A stretch of 64,000 nt of DNA from Jeotgalibacillus sp. S-D1 (GTDB taxonomy: Bacteria > Bacillota > Bacilli > Bacillales > Jeotgalibacillaceae): positions 186,001 through 250,000 of the forward strand of contig NZ_SMZR01000001.1 in assembly GCF_004358665.1 (NCBI RefSeq). Reading direction: 5' to 3'. The notes beneath the pieces were generated by a model. It was given only the letters and a program-made list of their open reading frames with translations, made no database searches and was not told the origin of the DNA. A program made the position numbers and the translations under genes. Shown in pieces: positions 1 to 8,964 of the stretch. Each line of letters starts with the position of its first letter. Within the stretch, counting starts at the first letter, position 1.

Positions 1-350
1 TCGTTCCGTCGCTGGATACAGGTGTTTGTGATGCACAGACACGCCGCTTCAACGAAGAAGCATCTGAGCTTGGAAACATAACAATTTTAACTGTATCTGT
101 AGACCTTCCATTTGCACAACGCCGCTATTGCGGAGCAAACGGAATTGAAAACCTTCAAACCGTTTCCGATCACCGTGATCTTTCGTTTGGCAAAGCATAT
201 GGTGTGGCTATTGAAGAGCTTAGACTTCTTGCCCGCGCTGTTTTTGTTGTCGACAGCAATGATGTGGTCACATATGCAGAATACGTAAGTGAAGCAACTG
301 ATCACCCTGATTATTCAGCAGCAATTGAGGCAGTTAAATCTGCAAAGTAA
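1..350 (+). CDS. tpx: Thiol peroxidase Tpx, 3' part
   Basis: Partial gene: the window opens inside it (first whole codon at base 3) and it ends at TAA 348-350. Tpx is a peroxiredoxin that reduces hydrogen and alkyl peroxides using thioredoxin in the cytosol. The visible 115 residues hold both cysteines expected of an atypical 2-Cys Tpx: the peroxidatic one in [15 protein letters not shown] and the resolving one in [11 protein letters not shown]. The C-terminal [20 protein letters not shown] strand-helix segment is typical of the fold. It is followed by a hairpin terminator and then ytxK, the same order as in Bacillus subtilis. Identification is secure; only the N-terminal third is missing because of the window edge. 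Confidence 0.95.
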   Translation, partial: VPSLDTGVCDAQTRRFNEEASELGNITILTVSVDLPFAQRRYCGANGIENLQTVSDHRDLSFGKAYGVAIEELRLLARAVFVVDSNDVVTYAEYVSEATDHPDYSAAIEAVKSAK

Positions 351-364
351 TCGTATAGAATGAG

Positions 365-397
365 AAAGCCCACAGAGCGTATGTTTTGTGGGTTTTT
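365..397 (+). terminator. Rho-independent terminator of tpx
   Basis: CCCAC at 369-373 pairs with GTGGG at 388-392, extended by G-U and A-T pairs, and is followed by a run of T. It lies 18 bases after the tpx stop. Confidence 0.75.
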
Positions 398-497
398 ATA
401 TGGCTGCAAATTTTTATTCTGACATGCACTTTTCTTTCAATTTTTGATCTGTCACGGTAAAATGGGTTGTTGAGAAAAAGGACAGGAGGAATAATAG

Positions 498-1484
498 ATG
501 AGTCATTCTCCCGTTGAGACGGTTTTTAGCATGCTAAATGAAACTTCAGCTGCCTTGCAGGACGCTCGTGCTGCATCTTTTTTAGAAGCACTGGCAGATA
601 GCGGGGAAAACTGGTTTTTAGGTGAAATTAACCAGGATATCGATGAGGTGCTAAAAAAACGTCTTGTAAAATTATACGAGGATCACCCGTTAGAAAAGTT
701 CGAAAAAGAAGAAATTCGAAAAGCATTCCAATTAGCTATTTTAAAAGGAATGAAAGAGCATATTCAGCCTAACCATCAAATGACCCCTGATTCCATCGCG
801 ATGGTGATTGGTTATTTAATGGATAAATTCACTCAGAATGACAGAGAGCTTACTTTGCTTGACCCTGCGCTTGGCACCGGGAATCTGGTGCTGGCCATTA
901 TGAATCAGCTTCGGGGAAAAGTGGCCATTACTCATGGCGTTGAAATTGATGAGGTGTTGGTACGCCTGGCGTATGTAGGGGCAAACCTAACAGAACAGCC
1001 TTTGCATTTATATAATCAGGATTCGCTTGAGCCATTATTTATTGACCCAGCGGATGTGGTTGTAAGTGATTTACCAGTCGGTTATTATCCAAATGATGTA
1101 AGAGCAGCTGATTATGAACTTCAGGCCAAGGAAGGGCATTCCTATGCTCATCATTTATTTATAGAGCAAAGCATTAAGCATGTAAAAGAAGGAGGGTATC
1201 TCTTTTTCTTAGTGCCAAATGGCTTATTTGAATCACCACTTGCAGGAGAGCTTCACGAATATTTACAAAAAACGGTTCACATTCAGGGTTTGCTGAAGCT
1301 GCCTACTTCACTTTTTAAAAATGAACAATCGGCTAAAAGCATCCTTATTTTGCAGCGGCAGCATGAGGATGTAAAACCGCCAAAACAGGTTTTACTGGCA
1401 GAATTGCCTAAACTGAGCAATGCACAGGCCATGCAGACAATGATGGCTAAAATACAGCACTGGATGGATACGGATAAAGCTTAA
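498..1484 (+). CDS. ytxK: YtxK-type class I SAM-dependent methyltransferase
   Basis: 328 residues. A Rossmann methyltransferase of the N6-adenine type: the SAM loop is DPALGTGNLVLAIM (about residues 123-136) and the catalytic motif IV position reads SDLPVGYYP (about 188-196), a variant of the N/D-P-P-Y motif with Leu and an extra Val-Gly. An N-terminal helical region of about 100 residues precedes the fold and no target recognition domain is visible. The substrate is not known to me. A GGAGG-like site (acaggagga) stands 7 bases before the ATG. It sits between tpx and ackA as in B. subtilis. It has no restriction partner nearby, so it is better seen as an orphan housekeeping methyltransferase than part of a restriction system. 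Confidence 0.85.
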   Translation: MSHSPVETVFSMLNETSAALQDARAASFLEALADSGENWFLGEINQDIDEVLKKRLVKLYEDHPLEKFEKEEIRKAFQLAILKGMKEHIQPNHQMTPDSIAMVIGYLMDKFTQNDRELTLLDPALGTGNLVLAIMNQLRGKVAITHGVEIDEVLVRLAYVGANLTEQPLHLYNQDSLEPLFIDPADVVVSDLPVGYYPNDVRAADYELQAKEGHSYAHHLFIEQSIKHVKEGGYLFFLVPNGLFESPLAGELHEYLQKTVHIQGLLKLPTSLFKNEQSAKSILILQRQHEDVKPPKQVLLAELPKLSNAQAMQTMMAKIQHWMDTDKA

Positions 1485-1533
1485 TATTAAATCCTGTAGT
1501 ATTCACTGCTATTGAACAGAGAAAAAATGTATG

Positions 1534-1575
1534 AAAAACGCGTATCGAGCATTGACAATCGATACGCGTTTTTTC
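1534..1575 (+). terminator. Rho-independent terminator of ytxK
   Basis: Perfect stem AAAACGCGTATCG / CGATACGCGTTTT around a 12-base loop, followed by a T run ending near 1574. Confidence 0.9.
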
Positions 1576-1595
1576 TGAAAATAAACACTTTTAGT

Positions 1596-1609
1596 TGTAA
1601 CCGTTGCCA
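1596..1609 (+). promoter_or_regulatory. Candidate CcpA site (cre) upstream of ackA
   Basis: TGTAACCGTTGCCA matches 12 of 14 positions of TGWAARCGYTWNCW. Its centre is about 56 bases before the start point predicted from the TTGAAG/TTAAAT promoter at 1624-1652. That is the position I recall for the activating cre of B. subtilis ackA, so this is probably an activation site for acetate overflow. Inferred from sequence match and spacing. Confidence 0.6.
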
Positions 1610-1623
1610 TGACGACCTTTTTC

Positions 1624-1652
1624 TTGAAGTGTATAAGATTCAATGATTAAAT
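1624..1652 (+). promoter_or_regulatory. Candidate sigma-A promoter of ackA
   Basis: TTGAAG and TTAAAT separated by 17 bases. The predicted 5' untranslated region is about 105 bases and begins with an imperfect hairpin (GAAATAT 1667-1673 with ATATTTC 1695-1701). Confidence 0.45.
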
Positions 1653-1763
1653 GAACAATGGTAAAAGAAATATCTCTCCGAATTTATTCGAAAAATATTT
1701 CTATAGTAGAACGTAAAAGCCCAAGTTCATTATAAATGTAAATATAAAGGAGCGAACCCCCAC

Positions 1764-2948
1764 ATGACAAAAGTCATCGCTATTAATGCAGGAAGCTCGT
1801 CACTTAAATTTCAGCTTTTTGACATGCCAGAAGAAACGGTTATTACAAAAGGAATAATTGAGCGTATTGGATTAAATGATGCTGTTTTTACAATTGCAGT
1901 AGACGGCGAAAAACAAAAAGAAATCACGGATATCCCTGACCACTCAGTAGCAGTTAAACTGCTTCTTGCAAAGCTGACTTCAGCCGGTATCATCCAATCG
2001 CTTGATGAGATCGACGGCATTGGCCACCGTGTAGTACACGGAGGAGAAGTCTTTAACGATTCTGTTTTGATTACTGAAGAAACAATTGCGGCATTTGAAG
2101 AATTATCTGATTTAGCTCCATTGCATAATCCTGCAAACATTACAGGAATCCGTGCATTCCAAAAAGTGCTGCCAAATGTACCGGCAGTCGCGGTATTTGA
2201 TACAGCATTTCATCAGACAATGCCTGAAAGTTCATTTTTATACAGCCTTCCTTACCAGTATTATAAGGATTATGGCATTCGTAAATATGGATTCCACGGA
2301 ACGTCTCATAAATACGTATCACAGCGTGCAGCTGAAATGCTTGGACGTCCATTAGACCAGCTTAGACTCATTTCCTGCCACTTAGGAAATGGTGCCAGCA
2401 TTGCAGCGATCGAAGGCGGACGTTCAATTGATACTTCTATGGGCTTTACACCGCTTGCCGGAGTAACAATGGGTACAAGAAGCGGTAATATTGACCCGGC
2501 ATTGATCCCGTTTATTATGGAAAAGACAGATAAAACAGCTGAAGGTGTACTGGATGTGTTAAACAAACAGTCAGGAATGCTGGGTGTATCCGGCTTTTCA
2601 AGTGACCTTCGCGACATCGAAATTCAGTCAGCTGAAGGCAATACGCGTGCCCGTTTAGCACTTGATGTTTTCTCAAATCGTATTCATAAATACATTGGTT
2701 CGTATGCTGCCCGCATGAACGGAGTGGATGCTATTATTTTCACTGCAGGAATTGGTGAAAACAGTGAAGCGATTCGTGCTGAAGTTTTAAATGGTCTTGA
2801 ATTCATGGGCGTATACTGGGACCCTACATTAAACAAAACACGCGGTGAAGAAGCGTTTATTAACTATCCTCATTCACCTGTAAAAGTTCTTATAATCCCA
2901 ACAGATGAAGAAGTTATGATTGCACGTGACGTGCTTCGTTTATCATAA
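1764..2948 (+). CDS. ackA: Acetate kinase
   Basis: 394 residues, the usual length. Converts acetyl phosphate and ADP to acetate and ATP, the last step of the Pta-AckA overflow pathway, in the cytosol. Family motifs are in place: the N-terminal signature [12 protein letters not shown], the second signature [12 protein letters not shown] with the catalytic His, the GHRVVHGG segment with the substrate Arg, SCHLGNGAS, and the C-terminal DEEVMIARD with the metal-linked Glu. Start is ATG with AAGGAG at 1748-1753. Monocistronic: own promoter and cre upstream, strong hairpin terminator behind. Very secure. Confidence 0.98.
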   Translation: MTKVIAINAGSSSLKFQLFDMPEETVITKGIIERIGLNDAVFTIAVDGEKQKEITDIPDHSVAVKLLLAKLTSAGIIQSLDEIDGIGHRVVHGGEVFNDSVLITEETIAAFEELSDLAPLHNPANITGIRAFQKVLPNVPAVAVFDTAFHQTMPESSFLYSLPYQYYKDYGIRKYGFHGTSHKYVSQRAAEMLGRPLDQLRLISCHLGNGASIAAIEGGRSIDTSMGFTPLAGVTMGTRSGNIDPALIPFIMEKTDKTAEGVLDVLNKQSGMLGVSGFSSDLRDIEIQSAEGNTRARLALDVFSNRIHKYIGSYAARMNGVDAIIFTAGIGENSEAIRAEVLNGLEFMGVYWDPTLNKTRGEEAFINYPHSPVKVLIIPTDEEVMIARDVLRLS

Positions 2949-2953
2949 AGAAT

Positions 2954-2993
2954 AAAAAGCCTGCAGCTTTATTAAAAGCTGCAGGCTTTTTTT
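2954..2993 (+). terminator. Rho-independent terminator of ackA
   Basis: 17-bp perfect stem (AAAAAGCCTGCAGCTTT with its complement), 4-base loop ATTA, then a T run. Confidence 0.95.
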
Positions 2994-3008
2994 ATGATAA
3001 AGACATTT

Positions 3009-3036
3009 TTGAAAATTTTGTATCCGTGGTATACTT
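3009..3036 (+). promoter_or_regulatory. Possible promoter of the EcsC-family gene
   Basis: TTTGAA or TTGAAA, a spacer of 15-16, and TATACT at 3031-3036, 26 bases before the GTG start. Confidence 0.4.
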
Positions 3037-3061
3037 ATGTAAAAAATGAGGTGGATTTCCT

Positions 3062-3898
3062 GTGGGCTGGTCTGCTCGTGAACAGGCAGTAAATGAAGAA
3101 GTATCACTATGGCGTGAAGAACTTGGAAATTATATGGGGCATGATATTTCGCACACATTTTCCAGATGGATGGATGCATCATTTGCAAATTTACCATCCG
3201 AAATTAAAGAAGAAGTATTTACAAGAATGGATTCAACTTTATTTCATATGCACAGTATTATTCAGGGCTCTCATCTACATAAAGATACAAAAGAACGGCT
3301 GATCGCCACAGCAAAAGCTTTTGATGAAACGATAATACAATTGGAGGATTTTCAGCACCTTCGCATCGACCAGCTGCATTACATGGCGATCCAGCAGAGC
3401 GGGCGACATAAGTTTTATTCCTTCCTGCAGGGCGGCGTGGCAGGAACCGGAGGGATGCTTGCTTTCAGTACCGATCTTTTTGCGATGACAGTACTAAATA
3501 TAAGAGCTATTCAGTTCATTGCAATGGCTTATGGACGAGATGTTCAAACTCCTTATGAAATGACGCTGTCTTTAAAAGTGTTTCACGCTGCAACCATGCC
3601 GCTGCGGTATCAGGCCGAAGCATGGGATGATCTGATCGGGTCTATACAGGCACGTAATTTCGACTATTTTTTCAGTGGAAACGATGAACTGACAAATGAA
3701 CGCTGGCTTGAGGGTCCAATGAAGCAGCTGATAAAATCATCCGCAATCAGCTTATTCCGAAAGAAAAAGATCTCGAACTTACCGGTGGTATCAATGTCCA
3801 TCGGCGCTTTTTCTAATTATCAGTTCACCAGACGCGTAACTGATTTTGCAGAGAAGTTCTATCAATACCGCTTCTTGCTGGATAAAAAAGATGAATAA
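3062..3898 (+). CDS. EcsC-family protein
   Basis: 278 residues, GTG start with GAGGTGG 6 bases before it. The middle segment is characteristic of the EcsC family: GGVAGTGGMLAFSTDLFAM then NIRAIQFIAMAYGRD, an amphipathic to hydrophobic stretch at about residues 120-160. EcsC proteins are of poorly known function; in B. subtilis EcsC is encoded with an ABC transporter (EcsAB), but no transporter gene is adjacent here. It occupies the ackA-argG interval, where B. subtilis has moaB. Probably cytoplasmic and membrane associated (inference). It is followed by about 550 bases without a gene that carry a repeat. Confidence 0.8.
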   Translation: MGWSAREQAVNEEVSLWREELGNYMGHDISHTFSRWMDASFANLPSEIKEEVFTRMDSTLFHMHSIIQGSHLHKDTKERLIATAKAFDETIIQLEDFQHLRIDQLHYMAIQQSGRHKFYSFLQGGVAGTGGMLAFSTDLFAMTVLNIRAIQFIAMAYGRDVQTPYEMTLSLKVFHAATMPLRYQAEAWDDLIGSIQARNFDYFFSGNDELTNERWLEGPMKQLIKSSAISLFRKKKISNLPVVSMSIGAFSNYQFTRRVTDFAEKFYQYRFLLDKKDE

Positions 3899-3974
3899 AG
3901 GATAAGGCTGAGAAAAAAAATTTGCAGAATGAGGTAGGGACATAACTCCATAAATCACGGAAATTGAGTCTGTT

Positions 3975-4110
3975 TGCACGGAGCGGAAGGTGGCGACTCC
4001 TGCAGGATGTGACGGCGCTTAAGACCCCGCAAGGCGTAGCCTGAGGAGGGCTCAAGCGAAGTCCCTGCGGAAAGCGTCCGCCTGAAGTGAAGTGAAGTGA
4101 ACCGGTTAGA
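3975..4110. repeat. Bacillaceae-type interspersed intergenic repeat (decayed)
   Basis: GC-rich block in the 550-base gap between the EcsC gene and argG. It carries CGGAGCGGAAGGTGGCGACT (3979-3998), a central AGACCCCGCAAGGCGTAGCC, and TGCGGAAAGCGTCCGCCTG near the right end. These are hallmarks of a palindromic intergenic repeat that I recognise from many Bacillaceae genomes. At the right end the pentamer GAAGT occurs three times in tandem (4084-4098). It encodes nothing. The flanks have the phrase GGGACATAA on the left and a GGATGGGAC hairpin on the right. Confidence 0.65.
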
Positions 4111-4112
4111 AG

Positions 4113-4143
4113 AGGATGGGACACATTTGTTCCATCCTTTTTT
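4113..4143 (+). terminator. Hairpin with T run at the end of the repeat
   Basis: GGATGGGAC (4113-4121) and GTTCCATCC (4129-4137) form a stem with one G-U pair, followed by six T. It could terminate transcripts from the EcsC gene, or be part of the repeat unit. Confidence 0.55.
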
Positions 4144-4199
4144 CGTCATTTAATTAGTATTGTCCCAACATCGTTTTTTGTTCAAACATATTTACTTTC

Positions 4200-4290
4200 A
4201 CAACGTAAATAGGTAAGTCCAGCTTGCGCACACAGGTCTCCTGCAGGGTTATGCGTGACTCCTCGCGGAAAAGTTTTATAAGGCCCTCAT
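4200..4290. repeat. Possible second, more decayed repeat remnant
   Basis: Contains TCTCCTGCAGGG and ACTCCTCGCGGAAAAG, word fragments of the same repeat family as 3975-4110. Otherwise 4144-4357 shows nothing recognisable. Confidence 0.3.
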
Positions 4291-4357
4291 GCACCTTACT
4301 GTTTTTATATACTATTTTGTCAGAAAATTAAAACTATATTTTTAAAGCAGATAACTA

Positions 4358-4386
4358 TTGAAAGTTCTAAAAAGACCTGTTAGTAT
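4358..4386 (+). promoter_or_regulatory. Promoter of argGH
   Basis: TTGAAA, 17-base spacer, TAGTAT. Good sigma-A match; the predicted start is near 4393, just before the ARG boxes. Confidence 0.7.
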
Positions 4387-4399
4387 GTACACATCCTAT

Positions 4400-4437
4400 A
4401 AAGAATAAATATACAGAATGATAAATAAAAATACGAA
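4400..4437 (+). promoter_or_regulatory. Paired ARG boxes (ArgR/AhrC operator)
   Basis: Box 1 at 4400-4417 has the core GAATAAATATACA. Box 2 at 4421-4437 reads ATAAATAAAAATACGAA. Both fit the AhrC/ArgR box TGAATAWWWATTCA with a few mismatches, and their centres are about 21 bases apart, the spacing expected for a hexamer binding two boxes. They lie just downstream of the promoter, so arginine-dependent repression is inferred. Confidence 0.65.
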
Positions 4438-4448
4438 AGAGGGATTAG

Positions 4449-5663
4449 ATGATGGAAAATAAAAAAGTGGTTTTAGCATATTCGGGCGGTTTGGATACTT
4501 CAGTAGCAATTCAGTGGCTTAAAGATCAAGGCTACTCGGTTGTTGCTTGTTGTTTAGATGTTGGAGAAGGCAAGGATTTGGATTTCATAAAAGAAAAAGC
4601 ACTCACGGTTGGAGCAGTTGAAAGCTATGTAATTGATGCAAAAGAAGAATTTGCGAAAGATTTTGCGCTGGTTGCATTACAGGCCCATACAATGTATGAA
4701 GGCAAATATCCGCTTGTGTCAGCTCTATCTCGTCCTCTAATTGCAAAAAAACTGGTTGAAGTAGCTCAAGACAGCGGGGCGTCAGCCGTCGCTCACGGGT
4801 GTACCGGTAAGGGAAATGATCAGGTTCGTTTTGAAGTGGCTATCCAGGCTCTGAACCCTGAACTTGAAGTAATTGCACCCGTTCGTGAGTGGGGATGGTC
4901 AAGAGAAGAAGAAATCAATTACGCAAAAAAGAACAACATTCCAATCCCTATCAATTTAGACAGCCCTTATTCAATTGATCAGAACCTTTGGGGAAGAAGC
5001 AATGAATGCGGAGTTTTAGAGGACCCTTGGGCAGCGCCGCCTGAAGGTGCATATGATTTAACTGCATCTCTTGAAACAACACCTAATGCACCCGAATTAA
5101 TTGAAATCGCATTTGATCAAGGTGTCCCTGTTGCATTGAATGGACAAAAAATGGACCTTTCAGCCATGATTTTAAAGCTGAATGATCTTGCTGGTAAACA
5201 CGGTGTCGGCAGAATCGACCATGTGGAAAATAGATTAGTAGGCATTAAATCAAGAGAAGTATATGAATGTCCCGGAGCCGTAACCCTGATGAATGCTCAT
5301 AAAGAACTGGAAGATCTGACGCTGGTGAAAGAAATGGCCCATTTCAAGCCAATTATTGAAAAAAAGCTGACTGAAATGATTTATGAAGGTCTTTGGTTCT
5401 CTCCATTGACTCCGGCTCTGCTTGCATTCTTAAAAGAAACGCAGCAGTACGTAAATGGTGTGGTCAGAGTTAAATTGTTTAAAGGTCATGCAATCGTAGA
5501 GGGCAGAACATCGCCAAATTCACTGTACAATGAAAAGCTTGCTACTTATACAGCGGATGATGAATTCGATCATAATGCTGCAGTTGGATTCATTCAGCTT
5601 TGGGGCCTTCCAACCAAAGTCCACTCAATGGTACAAAATAAAAAAGGCGAGACGGTCTCATGA
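4449..5663 (+). CDS. argG: Argininosuccinate synthase
   Basis: 404 residues. Joins citrulline and aspartate at the cost of ATP (arginine pathway). The N-terminal ATP pyrophosphatase loop [15 protein letters not shown] and the segments [14 protein letters not shown] and [17 protein letters not shown] (citrulline and aspartate binding) are all present. Two adjacent ATG codons are possible starts (4449, 4452); the AGAGGG site suits the second slightly better. First gene of an argGH pair: the argH start ATG overlaps the argG stop (ATGA), implying translational coupling. Paired ARG boxes precede it. Confidence 0.97.
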   Translation: MMENKKVVLAYSGGLDTSVAIQWLKDQGYSVVACCLDVGEGKDLDFIKEKALTVGAVESYVIDAKEEFAKDFALVALQAHTMYEGKYPLVSALSRPLIAKKLVEVAQDSGASAVAHGCTGKGNDQVRFEVAIQALNPELEVIAPVREWGWSREEEINYAKKNNIPIPINLDSPYSIDQNLWGRSNECGVLEDPWAAPPEGAYDLTASLETTPNAPELIEIAFDQGVPVALNGQKMDLSAMILKLNDLAGKHGVGRIDHVENRLVGIKSREVYECPGAVTLMNAHKELEDLTLVKEMAHFKPIIEKKLTEMIYEGLWFSPLTPALLAFLKETQQYVNGVVRVKLFKGHAIVEGRTSPNSLYNEKLATYTADDEFDHNAAVGFIQLWGLPTKVHSMVQNKKGETVS

Positions 5664-7048
5664 GTAAACTTTGGGGAGGAAGATTTGCACAATCACCAGA
5701 GGAATGGGTAGACGAATTTAACGCCTCCATCGGTTTCGACCAGCAGCTTGTGCTGGAAGATTTAGAGGGTTCTGTTGCCCATGTTACGATGCTTGGGGAA
5801 TGTGATATCCTCTCCGCTGAGGAGGTTCATGAAATAATAGGGGGGCTTTCTGTATTAAAACAAAAAGCTGAGAAAAATGAATTGGAATTTTCGGTTGGAA
5901 ATGAAGATATTCATTTGAATTTGGAGCATTTGCTTATTCAGGAAATCGGACAGGTCGGGGGCAAACTTCATACAGGAAGAAGTCGAAACGATCAGGTCGC
6001 AACTGATATGCATCTTTATTTAAAAAACAGAGTGGAAGAAATTCAACTGTTGATCCGTGCGGTACAAAAAGCGATAACGAAGCAGGCTGAAAAGCATGTG
6101 GAGACAGTTGCACCGGGCTATACACATCTTCAGCGTGCGCAGCCCATTTCATTCGCCCATCATCTGCTTGCTTACTTCTGGATGCTGGAACGTGATTATC
6201 AGCGCTTTGAAGATTCAATGAAGAGAATTGATATGTCTCCGCTTGGAGCAGGAGCTCTTGCGGGTACAACCTTTCCAATCGACCGCCATCGTTCAGCAGA
6301 ACTATTGGGATTTTCATCTATCTATGAAAATAGCATGGATGCTGTCAGCGACCGGGATTTCATTGTAGAATTTTTATCCAATGCATCGATGACAATTATG
6401 CATCTATCAAGATTTGCAGAAGAGATGATTATTTGGTCAAGTCAGGAATTTCAGTTTATTGAACTTGCAGACGCTTTTTCAACGGGAAGCAGTATTATGC
6501 CACAGAAGAAAAATCCAGATATGGCAGAGCTTGTGCGTGGTAAAACAGGCAGAGTCTTTGGCCACCTGGTGTCGCTGTTAACCGTTCTGAAAGGACTGCC
6601 GCTCGCTTATAACAAAGATATGCAGGAAGATAAAGAAGGGATGTTCGATACCGTTCATACCCTGATGGGCTCGTTAAAGATTTTTGCCGGAATGATTGAT
6701 ACGATGGCTGTTAACGAGAATCGCTTAAAACAGGCTGTTAATGAAGATTTTTCAAATGCAACGGAGTTAGCAGACTATCTTGCCACTAAAGGTGTGCCAT
6801 TTAGAGAAGCCCATGAGATCGTTGGGAAGCTGGTGCTTGTTTGTATTGGGAAAGGCATCTATTTAAAAGATTTGCCTCTTGATACTCTCAAGGAAGCCTC
6901 ACAGGTTATTGAAGAAGATATCTACCAGGTACTGGAGCCGTTTCAGGCGGTAAAGCGCAGAGAATCTGCGGGCGGCACTGGATTTGACCAGGTGAAGAAA
7001 CAGCTTGAAAAAGCAAAAGAACAGCTTGCATCAGCTTCATCCATATAA
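5660..7048 (+). CDS. argH: Argininosuccinate lyase
   Basis: 462 residues, full length. Splits argininosuccinate into arginine and fumarate, the last step of arginine synthesis. Fumarase/aspartase superfamily signature [12 protein letters not shown] with the mobile catalytic Ser is intact, as are [13 protein letters not shown] and [10 protein letters not shown] with the His pair. The ATG at 5660 overlaps the argG stop by four bases. A strong terminator follows and is shared with the convergent stress protein gene. Confidence 0.97.
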   Translation: MSKLWGGRFAQSPEEWVDEFNASIGFDQQLVLEDLEGSVAHVTMLGECDILSAEEVHEIIGGLSVLKQKAEKNELEFSVGNEDIHLNLEHLLIQEIGQVGGKLHTGRSRNDQVATDMHLYLKNRVEEIQLLIRAVQKAITKQAEKHVETVAPGYTHLQRAQPISFAHHLLAYFWMLERDYQRFEDSMKRIDMSPLGAGALAGTTFPIDRHRSAELLGFSSIYENSMDAVSDRDFIVEFLSNASMTIMHLSRFAEEMIIWSSQEFQFIELADAFSTGSSIMPQKKNPDMAELVRGKTGRVFGHLVSLLTVLKGLPLAYNKDMQEDKEGMFDTVHTLMGSLKIFAGMIDTMAVNENRLKQAVNEDFSNATELADYLATKGVPFREAHEIVGKLVLVCIGKGIYLKDLPLDTLKEASQVIEEDIYQVLEPFQAVKRRESAGGTGFDQVKKQLEKAKEQLASASSI

Positions 7049-7054
7049 AAGAAG

Positions 7055-7088
7055 AAAAGGCGGCCGGAGATATGCGGCCGCCTTTTTT
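7055..7088. terminator. Terminator between argH and the convergent usp gene
   Basis: AAAAGGCGGCCG and CGGCCGCCTTTT around GAGATATG, with A and T runs on the two sides, so it can work in both directions. Confidence 0.9.
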
Positions 7089-7569
7089 ATATAGTAAAAT
7101 CATCTTCAACAGGGGTTTTTTCCGGAGGCTGGTCTGTTCGAACAACAAGTACATCGCATTTTGCGGCCCGCACAATATGTTCGGAGATACTGCCTATTAA
7201 GAAGCGCTCCATGGCGTTCAGGCCCGTGGCTCCACAAATAATCAGATCTGCTTCTACTTTTTTAGCAAACTCTTTTGGAACGAGAACTTTTGGAGAGCCG
7301 TACTCAACGAACACATTAATTTTGTTCACGCCTTTTCGTTCTGCTTCTGCTTTATACTCTCCAAGCATCTCTTCGGCAAATGTCTGTGCCCGTTTTGCTA
7401 CGCTTCGGTCATACGCTTCAACTACAGCAAACGATCGGGTATCAATAACATGAAGAAGATTCAGGGTGGCATCATTCCGTTTTGCAATATCAATTGATTT
7501 TTTGAAAGCCCATTCCGCTTCTTTTGACCCATCAACTGCAACAAGAATATGATCATAACTAAGTGGCAT
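7087..7569 (-). CDS. Universal stress protein (UspA family)
   Basis: 160 residues from the ATG at 7569, which follows an AAGGAGGGG site; an upstream in-frame ATG at 7599 lacks a site of its own. Single Usp domain: N-terminal HILVAVDGSKEAEWAFKKS and the C-terminal nucleotide loop GATGLNAMERFLIGSISEHI, of the G-x2-G-x9-G-S/T type, so ATP binding is likely. The role is unspecified stress adaptation. It lies 87 bases downstream of the permease gene on the same strand and may be cotranscribed with it. Confidence 0.88.
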   Translation of the reverse strand: MPLSYDHILVAVDGSKEAEWAFKKSIDIAKRNDATLNLLHVIDTRSFAVVEAYDRSVAKRAQTFAEEMLGEYKAEAERKGVNKINVFVEYGSPKVLVPKEFAKKVEADLIICGATGLNAMERFLIGSISEHIVRAAKCDVLVVRTDQPPEKTPVEDDFTI

Positions 7570-7656
7570 TTTTATCCCCTCCTTCCCTTTATTGTACACT
7601 ATTTTCTGAAAACTTCCTTATTTATAAATGAAAAATCAGAACAAAAATATGGAATT

Positions 7657-8964
7657 TCATCCTCTGATTTTCTTAAATAGCAAATATGAAATGCCTGACA
7701 GGAAAAACACAATGAAACCGGGTGATGCAAACGAAGGGATAGATAAATAGACAGGAATAAAAATAATGACTACAGCCACAGCAGATAGATTCACATGCTT
7801 TTTGCCGGTCATTAATGCTGAAAGATCTCCATCGGTAATCGACCGGTTCTTAATGAAAACAAAGTCAAAAACGATGATGGCTGACAAGGGAATAATAGCG
7901 GCTCCAAGTATGGATATGTATTGTTCGGCTTGTGATACGAGAATGGGAAAGCAGCTAAGAATCGTTGCTCCTGTACCAAAAAGAATAGCGCAATTAACTC
8001 GGCCAAGAGACGGAAACGCGTTTAGCATACTATATCCCCCTGTATAGGCATTGCTCAAATTTATAGAGATCATTGATACAATGGCACTAAGAGCCATGAC
8101 AGAAAGCAATACAGCAGAATCAGTCAGTTCGCCTGCAGAAACAAATGGATTCATCGATCCAAGCAATGAAGCATACAGCGTTCCCAATAATGCAGTCAAC
8201 AGAAAACCAGCTAAATTGCCTGCAAGCACACCCCAAAAAGCATGCTGCACATTTTTTGCATATCGGGTCATATCAGAGGAAGCACTGACACCTGATACAT
8301 ATTGAACAAATGCCAGACTGGCAAAAAAGAAAAACGGTCCGGCTGCAAAAGTTCCGCCAGCTTGGAAGAGCGGGGAATCAGTTTGTAAACTGAACTGGAT
8401 GATGAGAAACAGCATGGCTGCCTGCCCAAGAAACAGAAGGGGAAGAAACCATTTTGTTGCCTTTTTAACAGCATCAAAACCCACAAGAGCCAATATAGCC
8501 ATAATCAATGCAAAAACCGGGGCCAGTACAGCTGCTGGCACTGTAATGCCAGCTAATCGTTCTGCCAGAGCAGACACTACCATTGAACCGCCGATGGTCT
8601 GAACGCTGAACCAGTACAGGGAGGTAAGTGAACGGATGGGAGAAGCAAAATAACGGGAGACGAGCGTTCCGGTCATCGTGCGAATTACAAATTGTGCAGG
8701 GAGCCCATGTTTTGCACCGGGCAATGAAAGTAAAGATACAAGAAAAAAAGCTGCCGCAGCACCCAGCACAGTTGATAAAATAGCCCAGCCTGCTGACAAA
8801 CCGCCAGTCAATACAGCCAGCGCAGGAACAAGTACATTTCCCGTATTAACCGAAAAAGCAAGCTGAATACCTGCATACTCAAACCATTTTGTTTGTTTGC
8901 GTGCTAATGGTACTGCTTCAAGACCAAAACGTTCAATTTCTATTTTTCGTGGAATGGGCTGCAT
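7657..8964 (-). CDS. NCS1-family purine/cytosine-type permease
   Basis: 435 residues counted from the ATG at 8964, whose GGAG site overlaps an earlier ATG at 8976. A polytopic membrane protein with about 12 hydrophobic segments. The N-terminal pattern IPRKIEIERFGLEAVPL then FEYAGIQLAFSVNTGNVLVP is characteristic of the nucleobase:cation symporter-1 group related to CodB and YxlA. The substrate (cytosine, purine, hydantoin or thiamine precursor) cannot be told from sequence. No catabolic enzyme lies next to it. It and the stress protein interrupt the argH-ytkL region on the opposite strand, so the pair may be a local insertion (inference). Confidence 0.85.
   Translation of the reverse strand: MQPIPRKIEIERFGLEAVPLARKQTKWFEYAGIQLAFSVNTGNVLVPALAVLTGGLSAGWAILSTVLGAAAAFFLVSLLSLPGAKHGLPAQFVIRTMTGTLVSRYFASPIRSLTSLYWFSVQTIGGSMVVSALAERLAGITVPAAVLAPVFALIMAILALVGFDAVKKATKWFLPLLFLGQAAMLFLIIQFSLQTDSPLFQAGGTFAAGPFFFFASLAFVQYVSGVSASSDMTRYAKNVQHAFWGVLAGNLAGFLLTALLGTLYASLLGSMNPFVSAGELTDSAVLLSVMALSAIVSMISINLSNAYTGGYSMLNAFPSLGRVNCAILFGTGATILSCFPILVSQAEQYISILGAAIIPLSAIIVFDFVFIKNRSITDGDLSALMTGKKHVNLSAVAVVIIFIPVYLSIPSFASPGFIVFFLSGISYLLFKKIRG

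Noticed and set aside
87-305. 72-codon minus-strand frame at the window start
   Set aside because: Antisense to tpx, which is clearly coding on the plus strand.
498-1484. YtxK considered as part of a restriction-modification or phage-defence system
   Set aside because: No endonuclease or specificity gene nearby, altered motif IV, and a conserved housekeeping location between tpx and ackA.
3825-4149. Overlapping minus-strand frames (99 and 64 codons) in the repeat region before argG
   Set aside because: They translate the GC-rich repeat block; no start signal and no protein-like composition.
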